64,000 nt of DNA from Paenibacillus_AB hodogayensis (lineage in GTDB: Bacteria; Bacillota; Bacilli; Paenibacillales; NBRC-103111). Positions within the stretch are counted from its first letter, which is position 1. The number at the start of each line of letters is the position of its first letter. The stretch is taken from NCBI RefSeq assembly GCF_039536325.1, contig NZ_BAAAYO010000005.1, positions 248,001-312,000 on the forward strand. The letters run 5' to 3'. A program made the position numbers and the translations under genes. Of this stretch, positions 58,785-64,000 are shown in pieces. The notes under the pieces are model-generated. The model saw nothing but the letters and a program-made list of their open reading frames with translations. It was not told the origin of the DNA and ran no database searches.

Positions 58785-59255
58785 TCAAAATGAAAACAAT
58801 CCTCTGCCGATGACATTGGCGGACACGGGCTCAATCCCGAGCTCTCTTGCCCAGACGGAGAGCTGACCCATATGGTGAATTTCATGCGCAATGACATGAC
58901 GCAAAATTTCACCTTGGGTATAGCTCCCTTTCAACCACGGAACGGTCACCGTTTCTTTCTCCGAATCGGTTGACCAAGTCTGCAGGAACGATTGTGTCTC
59001 CTGAAGCCAGCAATCCGAAAGCTCCTTTACTTGCTGCAGGGTCCGATAGTTCTCGTACTGCACCTGGATATCCGGCTTGCCTTGTATGGCGCGAATCCAG
59101 CTGTACTCCACGTCCAAAATATGAAAAAAGGTATAAAGAATTGAGCCTGCCCCGCCGATGCGCGTACGCGACAATTCCTCGATCGGGATCTGCCTGCACC
59201 GTTCCAACCACTCATTCCTGACCATCCAGTTGTACCGAAACAACGTGATCACCAT
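58785..59255 (-). CDS. DinB-family protein
   Basis: 156 residues from ATG (CAT 59253-59255), next to GGGGGG. Four-helix DinB/YfiT-like metal-binding fold: His in FFHILDVEYSWIRAIQG and HVIAHEIHHMGQLSVWARELG supply the three-His site. Enzymatic activity of most members is unknown; some are thiol S-transferases. Its 3' end abuts the VOC remnant, suggesting a rearrangement junction. Confidence 0.82.
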   Translation of the reverse strand: MVITLFRYNWMVRNEWLERCRQIPIEELSRTRIGGAGSILYTFFHILDVEYSWIRAIQGKPDIQVQYENYRTLQQVKELSDCWLQETQSFLQTWSTDSEKETVTVPWLKGSYTQGEILRHVIAHEIHHMGQLSVWARELGIEPVSANVIGRGLFSF

Positions 59256-59404
59256 AAGCCCCCCTAATTGATTACTCGCTTTCTCCATAATAGAACAAAT
59301 GTTCCGGTTCATCAAAATGTTTTTAAAACGTTCGGTTCGGGCAGCCGGACTTCGTTAAGGCGACCAAACTTTGCTGGCGAGCGCGGAACTTTTGTACGAA
59401 GAGG

Positions 59405-59453
59405 TTGACAAAGAAACGTTAAGCTCATATAGTTAGTTACATAAGTAATTAAC
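59405..59453 (+). promoter_or_regulatory. Promoter and operator of GntR/ABC module 2
   Basis: TTGACA (59405-59410), 17 bases, TATAGT (59428-59433). Directly overlapping the -10 is GTTAGTTAC-ATAA-GTAATTAAC (59432-59453), a 9-bp inverted repeat with one mismatch. Its sequence differs from that of module 1, so each regulator has its own site. Confidence 0.7.
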
Positions 59454-59473
59454 CAGTTTGGTGGTGTGGTCAT

Positions 59474-59845
59474 ATGAACTTTCCGATTGATGACGGCCGC
59501 CCGATATTCGTGCAAATTGCCGAACGGATCGAGGACGACATAATCGCAGACAGATTGCCGGAGGAAGCGCAGGTACCGTCGACGAACCAGTTCGCCGCTT
59601 TTTATCAGATCAATCCGGCCACGGCGGCCAAAGGCGTCAATACGTTGGTGGATCAAGGCATTTTGTACAAGAAACGGGGGATTGGGATGTTCGTGGCGAC
59701 GGGAGCGCGGGATGCGTTGATCGAGAAGCGCAAGGAGCAGTTTTACGAGCATTATGTCGTGACGATGGTGCGCGAGGCCGGCAAGCTGGGCATAACGGCA
59801 GAGCAGCTGGCAGAGATGATCCGGAGAGGAGAGGGCGGACAATGA
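59474..59845 (+). CDS. GntR-family regulator, YtrA type, module 2
   Basis: 123 residues: winged helix (RPIFVQIAERIEDDIIADRL, FYQINPATAAKGVNTLVDQG, RGIGMFVATGARD) with a short C-terminal helix pair and no ligand domain. Stop overlaps the ABC gene (ATGA). Close in architecture to the module 1 regulator but with different recognition helix. Confidence 0.87.
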   Translation: MNFPIDDGRPIFVQIAERIEDDIIADRLPEEAQVPSTNQFAAFYQINPATAAKGVNTLVDQGILYKKRGIGMFVATGARDALIEKRKEQFYEHYVVTMVREAGKLGITAEQLAEMIRRGEGGQ

Positions 59846-60738
59846 ACCCTATCGTGAAATTGAACAAGGTAACGAAAAAGTACGGAGCGGTGACAGCGGT
59901 GCAGGATATCAGCTTCACGATGGAATCGGAAAAAATTTACGGCTTGCTCGGCCGGAACGGAGCGGGCAAAACGACGATCATGCACATGATCGCCGCCCAA
60001 TTGTTCCCTACAAGCGGGGAATTGCTCGTCTTCGGCGAAGCGCCTTACGAGAACCGCCATGTACTGAACCGATTGTGCTTCGTGAAGGAAAGCCAGAAAT
60101 ACCCGGAAAATTACAACGTCGAAGACGTGCTGGACATCGCCGGCTCGCTGTTTGAGAATTGGGACCGCGAGTACGCGCTGTCGCTGATCGACGACTTCGG
60201 ACTTCCGCTCAAACGGCGGATCAAGAAGCTGTCGCGGGGGATGCTGTCGGCCGCGGGCATCGTCGTCGGCTTGGCCAGCCGGTCTCCGCTCACGATTTTC
60301 GACGAGCCTTATCTCGGTCTTGACGCCGTAGCGAGAACGTTGTTTTATGATCGGCTGCTGGAAGACTATGCCGCCCATCCGCGTACCGTCGTGCTCTCGA
60401 CTCATTTGATCGACGAGGTCAGCCGTCTGCTGGAGCATATTATTGTGATCAACAACGGCAGGCTGCTGCTGGACGAAGATGCCGACGTCTTGCGCGGGCG
60501 GGCTTTCCAGGTCGTCGGTCCTGTCGGATCGATCGATGCGTTCGCATCGGACAAAGAAACGATCCACCGCGGAACGTTCGGCGGGTTCGCGACGGCTACG
60601 GTTATGGGCAATTTGTACGGCAAAGACCGGCAGCAGGCAGAGGCGCTCGGTCTGGAGATCGCGCCTGTTTCGCTGCAGCAGATGATCGTGCATTTGACCG
60701 GCAGAAAGTCGGGACATAAGGAGGAGGAGCTCGTATGA
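59842..60738 (+). CDS. ABC transporter ATP-binding protein, module 2
   Basis: 298 residues. Walker A LLGRNGAGKTTIMHMI, signature LSRGMLSAAGIVVGL, Walker B LTIFDEPYLGLDA (Asp-Glu kept), H-loop LSTHLIDEVS. The signature departs from LSGGQ as in module 1. C-terminal extension of about 80 residues. Overlaps the permease start. Confidence 0.87.
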   Translation: MNPIVKLNKVTKKYGAVTAVQDISFTMESEKIYGLLGRNGAGKTTIMHMIAAQLFPTSGELLVFGEAPYENRHVLNRLCFVKESQKYPENYNVEDVLDIAGSLFENWDREYALSLIDDFGLPLKRRIKKLSRGMLSAAGIVVGLASRSPLTIFDEPYLGLDAVARTLFYDRLLEDYAAHPRTVVLSTHLIDEVSRLLEHIIVINNGRLLLDEDADVLRGRAFQVVGPVGSIDAFASDKETIHRGTFGGFATATVMGNLYGKDRQQAEALGLEIAPVSLQQMIVHLTGRKSGHKEEELV

Positions 60739-61424
60739 ACCGGATTCAAGGTGTGATCCGTATACATCTGCGCGACAAGCTGTCGATTCTGTATTTGCCC
60801 TGGATCATCATGATGATCAGCTTCGCGGTCAATCTGATTATCGGCTTGCTGCTGCGCGGCGAGGAAGTGATCTATACGGGGGGGATCGCATCGCTTTACG
60901 TATACATGTTCGTGATCGGTATCCTCACGCTTAGTCAGACGTTCCCGTTCGCGCTCGGCTTCAGCGTCAGGAGAAAGGATTATTTCTGGGGGACGCTGCT
61001 GCTGATGGTCGGCATCAGCGCGGTTTTCTCCGCAGTGCTTCTGCTGCTCGGGATGACGGAAACGCATGTGATCGCAGGATGGGGCGTGGGCCTTCATTTC
61101 TTCGACATTCCTTACTTGAATGACGGCCCCGCATTAGCAAGACTATGGGTGCCTTTCGTATTGCTGCTGCACATGTTTTATCTCGGTTTTGTGATCAGCG
61201 GCGTCTTTCGCCGGTTCGGCAAGCTTGGCCTCTGGTCCGTCATGCTGGTCATGCTGGTGCTTTTCTCGGTCGGCATCTTCGCTTGCACCTACTACGGCTG
61301 GTGGGGGACGGTATTTGCCTGGTTTGCCGCCAATAGCATGGTTCAGCTGTCGCTTTGGCTGTTCGCGCTCGCGCTCGTCTATATGCTCGTTTCTTATTCG
61401 CTGCTGCGCCGGACCACGATCTAG
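60735..61424 (+). CDS. ABC-2 type membrane permease, module 2
   Basis: 229 residues with about six hydrophobic helices (LYLPWIIMMISFAVNLIIGLLL, IASLYVYMFVIGILTL, FWGTLLLMVGISAVFSAVLL onward). Overlaps the ATPase gene by four bases. Substrate unknown; no nearby peptide precursor suggests a lantibiotic. Confidence 0.82.
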   Translation: MNRIQGVIRIHLRDKLSILYLPWIIMMISFAVNLIIGLLLRGEEVIYTGGIASLYVYMFVIGILTLSQTFPFALGFSVRRKDYFWGTLLLMVGISAVFSAVLLLLGMTETHVIAGWGVGLHFFDIPYLNDGPALARLWVPFVLLLHMFYLGFVISGVFRRFGKLGLWSVMLVMLVLFSVGIFACTYYGWWGTVFAWFAANSMVQLSLWLFALALVYMLVSYSLLRRTTI

Positions 61425-61604
61425 TCGCAGACAGCCTGCAATAAAGCGGTTTTAAGCGTCCTTTTCCTCTCCATTATGATCCCAAAGCCGCAATGCGGGG
61501 CGTCGTTGCCAGAAACGCACATCCCCAAATAATGCAAGCATTGCCGCCAAAAAATCCATTGCCGCCGCTAAAGACAGTAGCTTACACTGTAGTGGTGCTG
61601 CAAA

Positions 61605-61619
61605 TGAGAATCACTATCA
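61605..61619 (+). promoter_or_regulatory. Fur box upstream of the siderophore-binding lipoprotein gene
   Basis: TGAGAATCACTATCA matches the Fur 7-1-7 consensus TGATAATnATTATCA in 13 of 15 positions (counting the free centre) and lies 19 bases before the GTG start, overlapping the likely promoter. Confidence 0.7.
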
Positions 61620-61637
61620 TAATGGAGGGGAACATCC

Positions 61638-62639
61638 GTGCAACGAAAAGCGAAATGGGCCGTCTGGCTGGGCGCGATCGTCCTGCTGTCGCTGCTCGCC
61701 GCCTGCGGAACGAAGAGCGAACAGCCGCAGTCGTCGGAGAACAAAGAAAGCAAAGCTGCAAACGATACAGGCAAGGAGGCGGCGCCTCAGTCGGCTACCC
61801 GCGTCATCAAGGACGATAAAGGACGCGAGGTGACAATCCCGACCAAGCCGGAAAGGGTTATCGCCCATTATTTCCCGGCAGAAGCCGTCGCGCTCGGTTT
61901 GAAGGCGGTCGGCACGAACTACGCGACGGCCAATCAGATGCTGACCAAGGAACAACTGCAAGGGACGGAAGATATTGCCGGTCAGGGCGTCAACCCGAAT
62001 CTGGAGAAGGTGCTGTCGCTTAATCCCGATCTGATTCTCGTGCCGGATTTTCTCGAAGCGAACAGCATCGAGTCGCTGTCCAAAATAGCTCCAACCGTCA
62101 TGCTCAGCTATGCGGGCGACTTGTTCGACCGGCTGAAGAAAATGGGCGACCTGTTGGGCAAAACGAAGGAAGCGGACGAATGGATCGCCCGCTACAACAA
62201 GAAGGCGCAGGACAAGCGCGACCAATTGAAGCCCTACGTCAAGCAGGGCGAGACGGCGACAGCGTTCGTGCTGTTCCAGGACAAGAAAATATACGTGTAC
62301 GGAAATCAGCGTCTCGGCTCGACGATGTACAACGCGCTTGGATTCGTCCGTCCGGAGAAAGCCGCGAAGCTGTTCGAGAGCAATAAGGATGCGCTTTGGC
62401 AGACGATCTCGGAGGAGACGCTGGCGGATTATGCCGGGGACCGGATTTTTATCGTCGTCAACGACGCGAACCCGGATGTGAAAAAAGCGGCCGACGAATT
62501 GCTGAATTCGCCGGTGTGGAAAAACCTTCCTGCCGTAAAAGACGGCAAAGCCTACGTTGTCGGCAACAAGTGGTCGTTCTACGACCCGATCACGCTCGAC
62601 TGGCTGCTTGACGAAATGCCGAAGCTGTTGATGAAATAA
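61638..62639 (+). CDS. FecB/FepB-type iron-siderophore-binding lipoprotein
   Basis: 333 residues. Signal peptide with lipobox LLAACG (Cys near residue 23), a Ser/Glu/Lys linker, then a class III binding protein domain: VTIPTKPERVIAHYFPAEAVALGLK, LSLNPDLILVPDFLEA and FVLFQDKKIYVYGNQRLG. GTG start at 61638. Under a Fur box and followed by an AraC-type gene with a homologous binding domain; no permease or ATPase genes are present in the window. Confidence 0.88.
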   Translation: MQRKAKWAVWLGAIVLLSLLAACGTKSEQPQSSENKESKAANDTGKEAAPQSATRVIKDDKGREVTIPTKPERVIAHYFPAEAVALGLKAVGTNYATANQMLTKEQLQGTEDIAGQGVNPNLEKVLSLNPDLILVPDFLEANSIESLSKIAPTVMLSYAGDLFDRLKKMGDLLGKTKEADEWIARYNKKAQDKRDQLKPYVKQGETATAFVLFQDKKIYVYGNQRLGSTMYNALGFVRPEKAAKLFESNKDALWQTISEETLADYAGDRIFIVVNDANPDVKKAADELLNSPVWKNLPAVKDGKAYVVGNKWSFYDPITLDWLLDEMPKLLMK

Positions 62640-62669
62640 TGCCGGACGCTTGGTCCGCGCCATTTCCGG

Positions 62670-62706
62670 GAAGCTTGTCTTTGTTGAAAAGACAGGCTTC
62701 TTTTTT
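62670..62706 (+). terminator. Terminator after the iron-binding lipoprotein gene
   Basis: GAAGC-t-TGTCTT (62670-62681) pairs with AAGACA-g-GCTTC (62689-62700), followed by TTTTTT. Confidence 0.8.
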
Positions 62707-62735
62707 AATGCGTATTCGCTTATAATGAGTTTTAA

Positions 62736-62750
62736 TGAGAATGATTTACA
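62736..62750 (+). promoter_or_regulatory. Fur box upstream of the AraC-type regulator
   Basis: TGAGAATGATTTACA matches the Fur 7-1-7 consensus in 12 of 15 positions. It follows a TATAAT (62721-62726) and is 30 bases before ATG 62780, so the regulator gene itself is probably iron-repressed. Confidence 0.55.
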
Positions 62751-62779
62751 ATTGGATAAAAAAACGAAGGGGCGAGGAG

Positions 62780-64000
62780 ATGAACGAACACGAGCTTGAG
62801 GGTGCGCCGACGCTATTCCCCCGCCGTCCGCCGCTATTTCGAATGACCGCCATTCAAGCGGTGGCCTGTATGGCAGGCGAGACGAGAGGCGACAAAGAAC
62901 TGCTCGGAACGTACTGTCTGCTTGCTGTAGTCAAGGGTCAGGGCTCGATCTCGATCGACGGGATCGGGCTTCCGTTGTTTGCGGGTTCCTGCGTCATGCT
63001 CCTGCCCGGGATGATTGCGGAGTTGAATTACGCGGGAGCCGGGGGCATGGAGCTGTACCGGCTTTATTTCGAAGCGTTGTCGGAGGGGGAGTCGGAGGCG
63101 GACCGGCAAAGGGCGGCGGAGGCGCTGCTGGGCCGCGGGGAAGTGGAGTTCCGTCCCTTTTACCGGCTGGTCGAATTTCTGGAGGAGTTGTACGGCAAGC
63201 GGCATTGCGCGGGAGAATGGGAGTCGTTCCGGGCGAATGCGCAGTTGCAGGACATACTGGCCCGGCTGGCGGAGCAAAACCGTTCGCGGCCGGAGGGCGA
63301 CAACGCGCTGCAAGCCGTCGAGCGCTCGATTGCTTTCATGCACCGCTCGCTGCACGAGGATATTGCTATCGAGCAGCTGGCGGAGGAAGCGGGCATCGGC
63401 CGTTGGCAATACAATGCGCTGTTCAAGTCGCTGACCGGGACGAAGCCGATCGATTATTTGACCGATCTGCGCATCCATCGCGCCAAGGAGCTGCTGCTGC
63501 TGCCGGGCCATACGTTGAAGGCCGTGGCGGCCAGAGCGGGCTTTCGCGACGAATATTATTTCAGCCGCCGCTTCAAGCAGACGGTGGGCGTATCCCCCAG
63601 GCAATATGCGGACAGCCAGGCGCGCCAGCCGCGAATTATGTCCTTGCAGTATTTGGGCGAAGTGTTGTCGCTCGGCATCAAGCCGGTGGCGGCCAGCCGC
63701 GGCGTGCTGGACCTGTTCCGGCCTCAGGCCGTCGACGTCGAGGGGATCGAAGAGCCGGTGGAGGCGGAGGCGCTGCTGAAGCTGAAGCCGGATCTGATTC
63801 TGTTCCCGAGCTATGTGCCCAAGCAGCTGGCCGAACAGCTCCGAAAGGTGGCCCCGGCCATGGAGATCGACTGGTTTGACGATATTTACACGAGGATGAC
63901 GAAGATCGGCGGCATGCTGGGCAAGCAGCGCGAGGCCAAAAGCTGGATCCGCCGCTACGAGGCGAAGGCGAAGCAGACCCGGGAGGCGCTGTCCCCGTAT
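62780..64000 (+). CDS. AraC-type activator fused to a siderophore-binding domain (3'-truncated)
   Basis: Open from ATG 62780 (AAGGGGCGAGG upstream) to the window end, at least 407 residues. An N-terminal cupin-like sensor is followed by an AraC HTH (IAIEQLAEEAGIGRWQYNALF, TLKAVAARAGFRDEYYFSRRF, GVSPRQYA) and a FecB-like binding domain (MSLQYLGEVLSLGIKPVAAS, LKPDLILFPSYVPKQL). This is the layout of B. subtilis Btr, which activates siderophore uptake when ligand binds. It probably drives the adjacent binding-protein gene. Confidence 0.85.
   Translation, partial: MNEHELEGAPTLFPRRPPLFRMTAIQAVACMAGETRGDKELLGTYCLLAVVKGQGSISIDGIGLPLFAGSCVMLLPGMIAELNYAGAGGMELYRLYFEALSEGESEADRQRAAEALLGRGEVEFRPFYRLVEFLEELYGKRHCAGEWESFRANAQLQDILARLAEQNRSRPEGDNALQAVERSIAFMHRSLHEDIAIEQLAEEAGIGRWQYNALFKSLTGTKPIDYLTDLRIHRAKELLLLPGHTLKAVAARAGFRDEYYFSRRFKQTVGVSPRQYADSQARQPRIMSLQYLGEVLSLGIKPVAASRGVLDLFRPQAVDVEGIEEPVEAEALLKLKPDLILFPSYVPKQLAEQLRKVAPAMEIDWFDDIYTRMTKIGGMLGKQREAKSWIRRYEAKAKQTREALSPY

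Noticed and set aside
1..64000. tRNA, rRNA, CRISPR arrays, insertion sequences or attachment sites
   Set aside because: Looked for by eye; no cloverleaf, regularly spaced repeats, transposase motifs or integrase genes were found. A covariance or repeat search could still find weak ones.

Overview
The window is a GC-rich (roughly 55-60% by eye) chromosomal segment of an endospore-forming Firmicute, most likely Paenibacillaceae (Paenibacillus or Cohnella type). The evidence is the sigE/sigG/spoIIGA locus fused to the cell-wall/division cluster, ylmCDEFGH-divIVA, the acetylase-type diaminopimelate genes, and a PyrR-attenuated pyr operon, all in Bacillus-like order. No rRNA, tRNA, CRISPR array or insertion sequence was seen.

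Layout. 1-13.8 kb is the dcw cluster: murE (cut by the window edge), murF, mraY, murD, spoVE/ftsW, murG, murB, murA, divIB, ftsA, ftsZ. 13.8-17.4 kb is the sporulation sigma block: spoIIGA, sigE, sigG, ylmC. 17.4-25.5 kb carries ylmD, ylmE, sepF, ylmG, ylmH, divIVA, a DUF5665 protein, a DksA-like regulator, lspA, rluD and a PatA-type aminotransferase. 25.6-30.8 kb holds a SIMPL protein, a lone P-loop kinase-like gene, a cyclophilin fusion and a large secreted CBM protein. 30.9-33.6 kb (minus strand) is dapH-dapL-tagA. 33.7-42.8 kb is the pyr operon pyrR-B-C-carA-carB-F-E, with a complete PyrR attenuator in its leader. 42.9-64 kb is accessory: an Ssu-type sulfonate uptake operon with two oxidoreductases, an HxlR regulator, an arginine-type carbamoyltransferase paralogue, a histidyl-tRNA synthetase behind a His-rich leader peptide, a run of small metabolic genes, two GntR/ABC-exporter modules and an iron-uptake locus with Fur boxes.

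How the parts work together. The first 25 kb couples peptidoglycan precursor synthesis (MurE/F/MraY/D/G/B/A), septum assembly (FtsA/Z, SepF, DivIB, DivIVA, SpoVE) and the switch to sporulation (pro-sigma-E and its protease SpoIIGA, then sigma-G). dapH/dapL and the PatA homologue supply meso-diaminopimelate, which the DNPR motif of MurE indicates is its substrate. The pyr operon makes UMP and so UDP sugars.

The most interesting signals are regulatory. (1) A probable ribosome-mediated histidine attenuator stands before a hisS gene: a 16-codon leader with four consecutive His codons, mutually exclusive hairpins and a strong terminator, in a group that normally uses T-boxes here. (2) A 12-bp hairpin buries the Shine-Dalgarno of sigG. 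(3) Paired ARG-box-like sites precede a carbamoyltransferase whose catalytic loops differ from true OTCase. (4) A spoIIG-like promoter has an abnormally long spacer, and a sigma-H-like promoter precedes ftsAZ. Several conserved genes (ileS, ylxW/ylxX/sbp, pyrK/pyrD) are missing from their usual slots.
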